Assembly: GCA_022559845.1 (NCBI GenBank)
Contig: CM040126.1
Span: 50,338,458-50,402,457, forward strand
Origin: Amorphophallus konjac
Taxonomy: Eukaryota > Streptophyta > Magnoliopsida > Alismatales > Araceae
Direction: 5' to 3'
DNA: 64,000 nt
Below the pieces are notes generated by a model, which was not told the DNA's origin, did no database searches, and saw nothing but the letters and a program-made list of their open reading frames with translations. Shown in pieces: positions 41,461 to 52,654 of this stretch; position 1 is the first letter of the stretch, and each line of letters starts with the position of its first letter. A program made the translations under genes and the position numbers.

Positions 41461-42378
41461 GTTCGGGGCTCTAAACCGAGAGTGGGTAAAACAGGAGTCT
41501 CATCATATGACCTGATAAGATTTTTAAATTTCATAACTTATGATACGTTAAACATATTTTATAATGTTTTTTCAATACTTTCAACACCCCAACCAACCTC
41601 TCAATTTTACATGTTCGCATGTTGCAGCGAACGCTTCTTTCACTGGACCGCAAGAAATCAATAAACATCTAGAGATCACTAGGACATACGATCATTATCC
41701 AACGTCAGTAAGGCTGCATGACATGTCGTCCCCAAATCTTATATCTCGGGCAAAATATATCGTTACATAACTTATTAGAAAAGACACCCATAGATCGTCT
41801 ATTGACGTGTGGACAAATCAGAGAAATAAAGAAGTTATTTTTGTAAAAATGTCTTCCTTACATGTTTATTTTTAAAATAATTTATCTTATTTTATATTAT
41901 TTTTAAATAATCTTGGTGTATCAGAACATTTGTCAAAATTATTTTATATTATAAAGTATTAGAGGGTTGTCTCGTGAGATCTCTGTTAGGGCTTCTGACA
42001 TGTTTTTCATTAGTTGTAGGTTTCCTCGGGGCGGCTTACCTCTCTCTCATTAAAGAAATCATAAAAGTGTGATACGAGATTCGATATACTATATTTTTGT
42101 CTCTACACTTTTTGGCACTGTCTGTGAGAAGAGACGAAAAGACATGGCTCTCCATGGAAATTATCGCAACATGAACAACCGTCGAGAGGCTTCGGGTTCT
42201 CGATAGATATCCCACGATGGTTCGACTAACACGCACTCGCCTAGGGCACTGTCTCCTCAACCTAGATGAACATGGGACTAGCGGGAGTACTCTTTCCGAG
42301 GACCTCTTTCTCATTCAGATCGGTGAAGATCCTAGAGTCTCCTTACGAATTGGCTCCCTCCTTTCTAAGGAAGAAAAG
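41461..42378 (+). mobile_element. Older Gypsy-like LTR end and leader, cut by element G1
   Basis: CTCTACA at about 42102-42108 is followed by TTTGGCACTGTCTGTGAG (42111-42128), close to the TGGCGCCGTCTGTGGG primer-binding region common in plant Gypsy elements, then a short leader. The sequence stops at 42378 where G1 begins. 41461-41960 is AT-rich without a gene. Confidence 0.45.
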
Positions 42379-45303
42379 TGTAGCGACCCGAAAATCTAAA
42401 AAGAGAATAAATGATAATGATTATATATTTTGATATAAGTAAAATAGAAATAGCTAAATTAGATAATGGACACTACTATTAAATTAGTGGGCTTTGAAAC
42501 CCACTACAAATAAATCCTCAAAGATAAAAACCCACTTTTAGAACTAAGAAAGCCAAAGCCCAACAGAGAACCAAGCCCACTAAGCCTTAACGTTAAAAAC
42601 CTGGTTGAATGTCCTATTTCGAAAGGTTAGGTCGACGCATGTATGAAGGAGACCTTAGGGTTCTCTGACCAAATAGGGATAGCGGCGTTGGAAGAGGTAG
42701 GATTTGATTAAAACATGGGAAGTTGGAGTTTGATCGGACTGCAACTCCTTGTTAGCATTCGGAGATTGTAAAGCCCTATACATAAACCCCTGCGATGGCA
42801 AGGAGCATATTGATGCTGCTGCTTCGAGCGTGAGCATCGACGTCCGGTCTTCTTCCTGCCGAGTTCGTGCGTTAGACTACTGCTGATGCTGCCGTTGCAC
42901 AATGCTGAGAAGAAGTGTTACTTCTTCATCTTCTTCTTTCTTCTTGCTTCGTCTGCAACATCCGTCCGCATCCTCTGCTACTTCCTGTTCTTCTTCCTAC
43001 GTCTTCGTCCTTCAAATATCGTAAGGTAGGCAATCTCCCAAGCCAAATTATAAAGAAACTATCATGTTAGAGGATAGTGCATGCATGAAATCCTTGTTCC
43101 CATCTCTATATGTTGTCTACATGATCCATGCTGCTGTCAGTTTTACGAAGGTTAATGGTGTCTGTTTCATGTAAAAAAATAGCGACCAAAACAGTGGTCG
43201 CAGATTAATGAACGTATGTGTAGAAAGGCGCTAATTTCTGAATTGGCGACGATCTTCTGGACGCTATTTAATTAGCAACTATCACCTAGACGCTATTTCT
43301 GTCAGCATATTTAATAAATAACACATACTTAAAATTTAATAACTATAGAACCTGATTATATTATTTCTGCATGAGTACGTTTTTAGAGTCTCTATATTTT
43401 TCTCTACATTTTCATGTAATTAATTTCCTGAAAATCCTCATAAACAGCAAAATGCCACTGTTCATGCAAACTTAAGAAAATGAACAATGATTTGTATCTG
43501 AAAACGTATCTGGGCGGTGCATCTTGAGTTGCAAGCCTAAAAGAATTGGCGACTGTTCGCACAGTCGCTTCTTAATAAAGTAGCACCTCTGTATAGAGAT
43601 GCTGATTCCTGGTAAATAGTTAAAAAATTGAAATAACCCATAAAATTATGAATTGACGTCCATAACATGGACGCTGTTTAAAGATATGGCGCCTTCTTGA
43701 AAGGACGCTAATTCATTGTATTATTACAAAAATTCAATAAAATATTGATTTAATGCCTCTCTAAACAGACGCTAACTTACAATATGGCGCATGTTCATTC
43801 TGCGCGAATTTCTTATCTCTCATGTTTTATCGAGTTTTGGCCCATACCGCGGGTCTGATGGCACTTCTATCTCAAGTCTGAGATGGAGTCCCTGTTTCAC
43901 GTTATTTCACGTTGATACCCTATTTTCTTGGAGATTGAAGGATCCTCCATCGGATATTCCTTCTGTCAGATTGGAATTTCTCTCTCTAAGGCCTCCGTAA
44001 GACTTCGCTAGCCTTAGATTCCCTCAAGGCAGTCGAGTAGGTTATACCCTCAAAACCCTAGAACCCATGATAGTCATGTCACTCTGAAGAAACATGACGC
44101 CCTAGCCATCACAGAGCGTTGTTTCTGGCATTCTGTGATAGTCTGTCACTGGTTGGAATTGGCGACTAGGCCAGTTGCCGCCAAAAGATGAAATAACGGA
44201 TGTCACAGTGGACGCTATTTCTTCGTGCATGTCCTATTCACAGAATTAGCGACTACTACAGTGGACGAGTATTCTGTAATTGGCGACGGTCTGAGTGGAC
44301 GCCAATTATCCCCGATTTGATGAATGTCCTAATTTTTATATGATTTATCGCCATGTCATCTTGTCCAAAGTTCTGTCCTTGGAATCCGTGAATCTGCCTT
44401 AATGTTCCTACATGACTTGATCCTTGGAAATCTTTTGGCCATTAATTGACGTGGAATTGGTCTAGAATTTAAAAGGGGCTATGGGTCCAACAAACTTGAC
44501 ACTCAATGCTAGAACAAAAGAGACGGGATCTCGATATGATCCCATGGACGAGGCAAAGTCTAAACATGTGCCAATATTATGATTGATCGGGTGTGGCATT
44601 GCACCAATGAAAAGTAAGATTGATCTATGACACTTCCACAAATGATTGGCATGTTCACGACTCGAAATGTTTGAATTCATATTGTACATATGGCCAATCT
44701 TACAAATGATAGTCTCATGATATGCTCTTGTGAAAGCGAGCACCTTATTGAAATACTTATTATTGTCTCATCATGATTGTCCTTGAAATTATTTCCTAAG
44801 TATTGTCCTGTCTATTTCCCTTATAGTTCTTGAAATTATTTTTGAATTATTGATCTGTCTCATGTCATTATAGTTCTTGATTATTGTGTACCCTTGCATG
44901 ATCTGCATTTCATGTTAAATTGTTAATTACTTAAAACTAGCTTGGAGCAAAAGATATAAGACCTACTGAGCGTTCGCTCACCTAGTGTTTTCCCTATATT
45001 TTTAGGTAATAGTGAGGACGAGAACAACTAAGATGGGCAAGGGCAAGAGTGAAGAGTGCTCCGGCAATCTAGACGAACCTCCTAATTTTATGTCATGTCT
45101 AGTCACATCTAGTTAAGAGTCTCTTGTAATTTTCTTTTATTGAGTCTATTAGCTGGAGTCCAATTTATAATTAACTTATATTTGAAATGAAATTATACTT
45201 TTGTCCAATTATATCATGCCTTTGTAATTTGCTTTGAATGCCATGACTATTTCGCCGCCACGTTCCGAGCATTCTTCTGTTGCTATCAGTTAGGGATGTG
45301 ATA
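42379..45303 (+). mobile_element. 5' LTR of G1
   Basis: Starts TGTAGCGACCC; the end is placed four bases before the primer-binding site (GTGATA/GAAG, end uncertain by a few bases). About 2.9 kb. It carries hairpin-unit array 3 (43177-44306). Roughly 90 bp near 42757-42845, including CCTATACATAAACC, is missing from the 3' copy. Confidence 0.82.
43177..44306 (+). repeat. Hairpin-unit array 3 (G1 5' LTR)
   Basis: About eleven units of the AATTGGCGAC...GTGGACGCCAATT type. Clear examples: 43549-43556/43561-43568 (GCGACTGT/ACAGTCGC, 4-nt loop), 43240-43272, 43651-43680 and 44277-44306 (8-bp perfect outer arms AATTGGCG/CGCCAATT). Same unit type as 6087-6537 and 9253-9855. Confidence 0.78.
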
Positions 45304-45307
45304 GAAG

Positions 45308-45320
45308 TGGTATTAGAGCC
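45308..45320 (+). other. Primer-binding site of G1
   Basis: TGGTATTAGAGCC, one base from the plant initiator Met-tRNA complement TGGTATCAGAGC. Confidence 0.82.
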
Positions 45321-45735
45321 TAGGCTTTTCTAAATCTTTAGGTCATTAAGTCTAAATTATAGGTTGCGATGTCCTTGTCAATTACCCTATAGGAACTCGG
45401 TGATATTTGGGTAGAACCTTGGGCTAACTAACATATATAAGTTTTTACTTAAGTAAAAATTGATAGAACGAAGAGTGTGAGCTAGAAGGGGGGATGAATA
45501 GATCACACCCGATTTAAAGCAATTTGAAATAGGAGTTACGAAAACCCAGACGCAGAAAGAGAGTTTCTCTAATTAAGTCACGGAGAAGACCAATGAGCAG
45601 AAGTTTAACGAGAGGAGGCCGATACGGAACAGTAAGCAAACAGCTTATGAGCTTTAGACACAATCAGAAATCACCCATACACACCAAGCAAGAGATCAAA
45701 CAAGCAAACCACAGAAGAGAGACAGAGATTTATAA

Positions 45736-45791
45736 GGTGGTTCGATTGCGATATGCAATCTACGTCCACCCCTTTTTCCTTCGGAGAAAGG
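45736..45791 (-). other. Conserved leader hairpin pair, element B copy
   Basis: GGTGG (45736-45740) pairs with CCACC (45766-45770); inner stem 45744-45749/45755-45760, 5-nt loop. The next hairpin CCTTTTTCC/GGAGAAAGG (one G-T pair) becomes fully paired CCTTTCTCC/GGAGAAAGG in the other LTR near 54604-54625, a compensatory-type change. Confidence 0.75.
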
Positions 45792-46299
45792 CTTCCTTGC
45801 ATTAAGCAAATTTAAACACGCAGACTCAGTCTACAACACCTACTGCCAAATAGCTTGCCACAAGGGAACAAATCCCTCTACACTGATCCTGTAACCCATA
45901 GGATCTGAACCTGGCCTTGCCCCAGCAAGATCAGAACCGGAGGACCAACCTCCCTTCCTCTAAGCCAGAGGGTACACACGAGTGAATTCCCTACACTCGC
46001 AACTGAAGAACCAATCTCCCTTCCTATAAGAACACTTAGAGGGTAACAAAGCAGTATAGAAGAAATGTGTGAAACAACTTGAAAACGAAGAAATGAAAAG
46101 AAAACAGTCACGCAAAACAGCGAAAATGTAGCTTCCAGAGAAGCAATCTTTCAAGCTCAAAACAAAGAAATGATCACTCAGACTCTCTCATCTCTAGTCA
46201 GGCTCTACTCTCGAATAGGGAGGTTCTTGCACACTCTGTGGCTTCAGATGCTCTCGTTTTTCCAATCTTCAGCTACTTTCTCTTGCAGTCTTCAACCTC

Positions 46300-46307
46300 T
46301 TTTTATA
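46300..46307 (-). promoter_or_regulatory. TATA box, 3' LTR of element B
   Basis: GGCTATAAAAAGAGG on the minus strand; the same box is at 55135-55142 in the 5' LTR. Confidence 0.62.
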
Positions 46308-46559
46308 GCCAGACGATAGCGCGTGGCTAACACGATTCTCCCCCATTTCTTCTCACAGATCTGATCCCTTTTTGGTTCCATGTGTCAGGATCATCCTATC
46401 TGTTCCTTGCCTCGGATCAGGAGCCCTTAAACCTGGTACATTGACTTCCACGTGGAGTAACTTCACTGGTTTTGGGTTCGCCGAACACATGCTCGATCAG
46501 GTGACAAACCTGCCAAGCAAGAGAAGATATTAGTAAAGGCTATATAGACCAAGGTCATG

Positions 46560-47330
46560 CACAGACTTTACGTATCATATAGCGAGTCTAGCACAGACTC
46601 TAACTGACATGCACTGACCTTAAAGCTAATGACATAGACACATGCACAGACTGTAGCCCAAACAATGCTTAGACCATGTGTCGTGAATAGCAGGTTAAGC
46701 ACAAATTTTACAGCAATCCAAAGACTTTGATTGTGCACAAGCCAAGACATGCACATGCCTTACGTGCGTGCATCCACAAGGATTGCACCGACCTTGAGTA
46801 GAGAACAACACAGACTTGTTAAGCACAGAGCAAGAATTGCACCGACTTAGTATACGTAAGTCAATGCAAGACTTGCACAAACTTAGAATGCAGCGTACAT
46901 AATCATGCACATACATTATTGCGCAAGGCAAAGACAATGCACCGACTTGATCATGCGTGGAAGACACTTGCACCGAGGTGCTCAAGCAAACATTGCACCG
47001 AGATTGGACACAGACTGAGACGCTGTGTAAAACACAATACATGCACTGAGATTAGACCTATGACTTCTTATGCACGGACTTAGCAAAGAAGTGTGCACAG
47101 ACTTTATGTGCATAAGAGTTGCACCAACTTGCTGCTAGCATGCACAGACCCTATTCAGTTAAGATGCAACATCAGCATGGACTCAATATGCGTAAAACAA
47201 AAGATGCATCGACTCAATATGCGTAACACAAAAATTGCACCGACTGTGAAATGCACGAAAGACAGGATATGCACCGAGTTGACAGTGAATGCACTGACTT
47301 GAAATGCATATAAGCAAAGTGTGCACCAAC
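46560..47330 (-). repeat. U3 array of GCACAGACTT/GCACCGACTT motifs
   Basis: About 25 imperfect copies spaced 20-45 bp on the plus strand, each a variant of TGCACNGACTT. The other LTR (55390-56150) has the same array with one 24-bp deletion near 55823. Related to the array in LTR A. Confidence 0.85.
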
Positions 47331-47464
47331 TTTCATTTCATGAGGGCATTTCCAAACAGCTTAGTGTAAATCAGACAAAAACACTATATGTAGTATATGT
47401 GTTGATAGGCTAATCAAGTTTGACTTATAGTGTATGACATCATCAAAACCGTAGGGATGCAACA

Positions 47465-47478
47465 GTCTCCCCCTTTTT
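47465..47478 (-). other. Polypurine tract of element B
   Basis: Minus strand AAAAAGGGGGAGAC directly before the LTR start TGTTGCATCC. Confidence 0.9.
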
Positions 47479-49025
47479 GATGATGGCAACACTATGAGTC
47501 AATCTATGACAATTCACCTAAAAATGAGTGATCAAGCATGCATGCTCCATGTCACACTAACTCCTGCCAATGCAAAACACTCTCCTCATCATTTGACTCT
47601 CCTCCCCTTGACTCTCCCCCTTTGACATCAGCAAAAGGAGATGAAAGAGATATGCAGCTGTTGGATAAGTGAGAGTACAATGCAGTATATTCACAGAGAG
47701 AATGACCCATGAGCATATCTTAAAAGATTAAGTAAGGCACTAAAACAAGTGTTGATTCTTCAAAGCAAGTAATCTAGAAAGACCTAGAAGAGGAAGTGAA
47801 GTTTATCTGCGTACAAGGATATGATAAGGAAACAAGGGTGAGCAGATATGTCAAGAGAGAGATGTTCAAAACTATACTAGTTAGACTGCAAGAGACTGTT
47901 TCTCAGAACAAGGTTCTTGAGGTATTGAGGACAAACAGCCCACGAACAAGTAACAAGAACCAGGGATTTGACCGAAACATATTTTTCTTTAACGAGCAGA
48001 ATATTGATCAATAGATAACTTGGTAGTTCACATCTTTGACATTAAGGAGACACCTTGATCAGAAGTCAGACTCCCCAGTTACTCAATGTGAGAACCTTAT
48101 TACCTCTCTTGATAGAGAACATAGTTAGTAACTGTGGCTTTTTACGTGAGGAGACACCTTGATCAGAGGCTAGACTCCCCAGTTACTCACCACTTAATTA
48201 CCATTGCTCTGTCATGATAGAAAATGTTGCACATCTTAACAGAGATAATCTGACACCTCATGACTGAGGAAAATTTTCATTTCTTTTTGATGAAACTCTC
48301 AGTTTCTCAGTAATCAGACCATTGCTCAGAGCATGTAAATTGTTGTTTTGATCCCCTTATAATTTTTTTTTAATATGAGTGTTTGAGAACAATACCTACC
48401 AGAAGCATTGATTCTTAAAGAATATGTTCCTTGAAGTCTAGGTTTCAAGTTTTTGACAGATATCATGACATATAAGTTTAGCTTGTTCCATGATCATGAA
48501 ATGTGTAAGGAGATATACTTCGAACACCTTATCCAAGTCTTTGCTAAATTACTAGATAAAATATTTTAGCTTAGCTTTAGTTGTTCAGACTTAAGGATTT
48601 AAGACAAGTATGGGATTCTACTTGCTGTGAATGAACTGTATTAAATCTTTCATAAGAAACAACAGCAACATACATCTCTCAAATGCTTCTGAATCAATCA
48701 ATCTTCACAAACTAACCAGCTCCCCCTCACAAAATGCAAGAATTTTTTTTTAAAGCAAACACTCCTTCTCAGAGACAACTCCCCCTCACTCAATGATATG
48801 TTATTCTTATGTGACTCATGCAGTATATGCAAATGCATAGACCCCTCAGCTTAACGGCTCGTATATAGACATAGACAGAACTCCCCCTCACACTATGACA
48901 AGATATGAAGACATACTCATGCTGAGTGGCTAAGGACATAGAGGAAGGACATGTTATTCATGGAAGCAGTACATTTTATTCAAGAAAATGTAAATGAAAA
49001 TCATGAAGGCATTTTATTCATGGAG
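47479..49025 (-). other. Noncoding 3' tail of element B
   Basis: No gene. Extra polypurine-like tracts (plus-strand CTCCCCCT/CTCCCCTT) at about 47607, 47626, 48720, 48780 and 48882, a Sirevirus trait. Two copies of a conserved block (48045-48084, 48149-48189) also found twice in element C. Confidence 0.75.
48045..48189 (-). repeat. Duplicated hairpin block in the tail of element B
   Basis: GGAGACACCTTGATCAGA...CCCCAGTTACTCA occurs at 48045 and 48149 (104 bp apart). In RNA sense the ends GGAGTC and GTCTCC can pair at five of six positions around a loop of about 17 nt. Counterparts lie at 62488 and 62577. Confidence 0.65.
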
Positions 49026-52000
49026 CTAAGATTTAAAAATACCTAACTCTCTCCTCAAAGATGTGAATTTTTCATTATCCAGTGGCTTAGTGAAGATGTC
49101 ATCTATTTGGTTTGCAGTGCCTACATGGATTAATTCAAATGTTCCTTGGGAAACCTCATCTCTAATAAAATGATGTCTTATTTCTATGTGTTTGGTTCGA
49201 GAATGCAAAACAGGATTCTTGGCTAGATTGATGGCACTAGTATTGTCACAATATATAGGTGTGCACCCCAGGTCTACTTGATAGTCCTGAAGTTGGTGTT
49301 TGATCCAAATGACTTGTGTACCACAACTCCCTGCAGCTACGTACTCAGTCTCTACGGTAGAGAGTGCCACAGAGTGTTGCTTCTTGGAACCCCAAGAGAC
49401 TAAACGCCCACCTAGAAATTCACAATGCCCACTAGTGCTTTTTGCATAATCAGCATCCATATATGCAACAAGATCTAATGTGTGTGATGCAGGAAACCAT
49501 AAACCAAGGGTGTGTGTAGCAGATAAGTATCTAAAAATTCTTTTTACAGCTGCTAAGTGTAATTCAGTGGGTCTAGATTGGTACCTAGCACACATTCCTA
49601 CACTGAACTGTATATCAGGTCTCGAGGTAGTTAAGTAGAGCAAAGATCCAGTCATACCTCAGTATAGCTTTGCATCAACTTCTTTACTTGATTCGTCTGC
49701 ATCCAAAGATGTGTTGGTACCCATTGGTGTTGTGATGTGTTTCAGATTGATCATGCCAAACCTCTTGAGGATGTCCAATGTGTATTTGGTATAGTTGATG
49801 AAGCATCCATCCTCCAGCTGATGTACCTGCAAGCCAAGGAAATACTTTAATTCACCTACCAAACTCATCTCAAACTCAGCAGACATCAATTGAGAAAACT
49901 CATTGCATAGTTCAGTATTTGTTGAACCGAAGATAGTGTCATCTACATATACCTGAACTATGATGAGATCTTTATTCGAACTCTTGGTAAATAAGGTTTG
50001 ATCCACCTTACCTCTGTGGTAGCCCTTGCTGATCAGAAATTCTGTCAGCCTTTCATACTAGGCTCGAGGAGCCTGCTTTAGACCATACATGACTTTATTC
50101 AACCTGAAAACTTGGTTAGGTTGAAGAGAAAATTGAAATCCAGGAGGTTATTCAACAAAAACTTTTTCTTTAATAACTCCATTTAAAAATATAATTTTAA
50201 CATCCATTTGTTGAAATTTTATGTTTTTAGAACAAGCGAAAGCTAATAAAATCCTAATTGCTTCCATCCTAGCAACAGGTGCATAGGACTCATCCAAATC
50301 AACTCCAAATTCCTGACAGTAGCCCTTGGCTACTAGTCTGGCTTTATTTCTCGAAATAATTCCATCCTCATTCATTTTATTCTTAAAAACCCACTTAGTT
50401 CCTATGACATTTGTATTTTCTGGTCTTGAAACTAGTTCCCAGACATTATTTCTTTCAAATTGACCTAACTCCTCACACATAGTATTAACCCATGATTGAT
50501 CATTTAAGGCTTCTTCTACTAATTTGGGTTCAATCTGTGAGACCAAAGCAACTAGGTCTTGATTATGAACATTTCTAAAGTGAGACCTCGTTCTGAGTGG
50601 ATCTTCAAGGTTGCCTATGATGTTATCTACTGGGTGATCTTTCAAAAATTTCAGATTTGTTGAAGCCTCACCTGCTTCAGCTGAGCTTACTTGGTTGGAG
50701 GTACTTGATACTTCAGGTGGTTTAGCTTCTTCATTCTCTTTGTCCTCTAAGAATTCTCCATCTTCTTTTGAGCACCTGTCATCATTATCTAAGTTAGTGA
50801 GATTGTTTGTTTCATCAAATATGACGTGAGGTGTTTCTTCTACAGTCTTATCTGTGTAGTTGAAAACCCTATATGCCCTAGTTGTTTCAGAGTATCCTAG
50901 AAAGATTCCTGGAGTACTCCTTGCATCAAATTTGTCTAGGTCTCTTTTATTGTTGTTGTGGATGAAACATTTTGAACCAAAGATTTTGAAGTATGAAACA
51001 TCATGCTTCTTACCTTTCAAGAGTTCAGAAGGTGTTTTCTTGTGGATGGGTCTTACCAAGGCTCTATTAATGGTGTAGCAAGCAGTGTTGGCTGCCACTG
51101 CCCAAAATCTTCTAGGTAGCTGACTCTCCATCAGCATGGTTCTGGCAATCTCAATGATTGTGCGGTTTCTTATCTCCACTATACCGTTCTGCTCTGGAGT
51201 CCTAGGAGAAGAAAATCTGTGAGTCAGTCCCTCTTTATTACAAAATTCGGAGAATGTAGCATTTTCAAATTCTCCTTCATGGTCAGACTGAATCATGGAA
51301 ATTCTGTGAATTCCTTCTTATCTGACTTTATTGAAAAGATGTTCAAACTTCTAAAAAGCATCATTTTTATTTGCCAAGAAAAATAACCAAGAATATCTAG
51401 TAAAATCATCTATAATAACAAATCCGAATCTTTTACCATTCAGGCTCTGAGTCCTGGTTGGACCAAAGAGGTCCATATGCAAAAGCTCCATTGGTCTGGA
51501 TGACAGAGGCTCAGATCTGAGTTTGAATGATTTTCGGGTCTGTTTGCCTAGAGCACAGGCATCACATGGTTTTGAAATAGAACAAAATTTGATTTTTGGC
51601 AATCCTCTAACTAAATCATGTTTAACCAATTTATTCAAAGAGGAGAAGTTAGCATGACCTAAACGTCTGTGCCACATAAAAGCATTATTCTCAAGATCAG
51701 CAGATAGACAGAGATTAGTTTCAGATTTTTCATTTAGATCAACAATGTATACATTATTAACTCTATGAGCTTCAAACATGACTTTGTCAGAATTTATTTC
51801 AAGAATTTTACATGCATTGTTATCAAACAAAATTCTGTGACCCTTGTCACATAGCTGACTAATGCTGAGCAGGTTGTGTTGAAGACCTTCCACAAGAAGA
51901 ACTTTTTCAATAGAGTTTGTGGAGGACTTACCAACTGTTCCAATGCCAACAATTTTACCTCTATTCTTTTCTCCGAACTTGACCATACCCCCTACCTTCA

Positions 52001-52097
52001 TCTCCAGTTTGCTAAATTTGGATCGGTCACCTGTCATGTGTTTGGAGCAGCCGCTATCTAGATACCACTTGTTGTTCTCGGCTGCTAGGCAAACCTA
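49026..52097 (-). pseudogene. Element B Pol polyprotein: protease, integrase, reverse transcriptase, RNase H; five nonsense codons
   Basis: From 52037 to 49026 a single frame shows no frameshift. Protease active site WYLDSGCSKHMTGD (about 52080-52030); integrase HRRLGHA, CDACALGKQ, HMDLFGP, IIDDFTRYSW, then IQSDHEGEFEN and PEQNG; reverse transcriptase KWVFKNK, RLVAKGY, YAPVARMEAIR, YVDDTIFG; RNase H HTLGLWF, DADYA, STSGHCEFLGG, IEIRHHF, DDIFTKPLD. Stops: 51351-51353, 51318-51320, 50148-50150, 50058-50060 and 49659-49661. Upstream, 52095-52111 has a frame change and stops. RNase H lacks about six residues between DADYA and KSTSG. Conserved Gly after SDH is Glu. Not functional. Confidence 0.95.
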
Positions 52098-52108
52098 CAT
52101 AGATCAAA

Positions 52109-52654
52109 TTAAGCAAAGTGGTTTGGAACCCAAGATAGATTGGGTCCAAAGACATTATTTAACTCTCTAAGCAGACATTTGGGAATCCAAAGCTGTTTCA
52201 AATTATTCTTCTTTTCTGCTTTGTTGACAGTTTTGTTGAAACTAGAATTGTGTCCACCTGATCTAATGGAGTGGAACCTGTTCATGTTGTTAGACCCTTT
52301 ATTCCTCGGGTATCCTCTGTACCCATCCTGTTTAGTAAAAGCATACTCATTAAAGAATTTCTGAGAGTGAGCATGATTTCCCCAGTTTCTTCTGTACTGA
52401 CCCATGTTCTTATTATAACATGAATTTCTGTTGTAGGTCATAAGCCTGGTTCTGTTAACACTCTTGTTCTGGTTGACGGGCATGGGAGCTTGTCTAGTTA
52501 AGTTCTTAACAGTTTTAGAGTGTTGTTGAACATGTTTTGTTGACTTATTCTCAGTTTGCTGGACACTCTGAACATGACTAGAGCTTGATGGTGTGTCCAT
52601 TTTCTCTTTTCCCTTTTCCCTTTTCTGGACAGAATGTTCTAGTTTTGAATTCAA
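52109..52654 (-). pseudogene. Gag-Pol linker region of element B in a shifted frame
   Basis: 181 codons, basic, rich in Asn/Gln/Ser/Lys (MDTPSSSSHVQSVQQTENKS), ending WVPNHFA just before the protease. It overlaps the gag end by 77 bp in another frame. No domain. Either gag and pol are normally read in different frames here or a small indel near 52600-52650 separated them. Confidence 0.7.

Larger units (their letters stand above)
45461..47464 (-). mobile_element. 3' LTR of element B
   Basis: 2,004 bp. U5-terminal hairpin 45475-45508 (C-rich loop on the minus strand). Conserved nested hairpin 45736-45770 with inner stem GATTGC/GCAATC, and an adjacent 9-bp stem with one wobble starting at 45770. 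TATA box (minus) 46300-46307. U3 array 46560-47330. Confidence 0.95.

Noticed and set aside
44462..44743. 93-codon minus-strand frame in the G1 5' LTR, also present at 59434-59715
   Set aside because: Conservation between the two copies is explained by LTR identity. The frame is antisense to the LTR and has no motif.
46695..47042. Cys-rich minus-strand frame in the LTR of element B (also 55530-55853)
   Set aside because: Made by the U3 motif array; composition mirrors the repeat word and the frame is not kept intact between copies.
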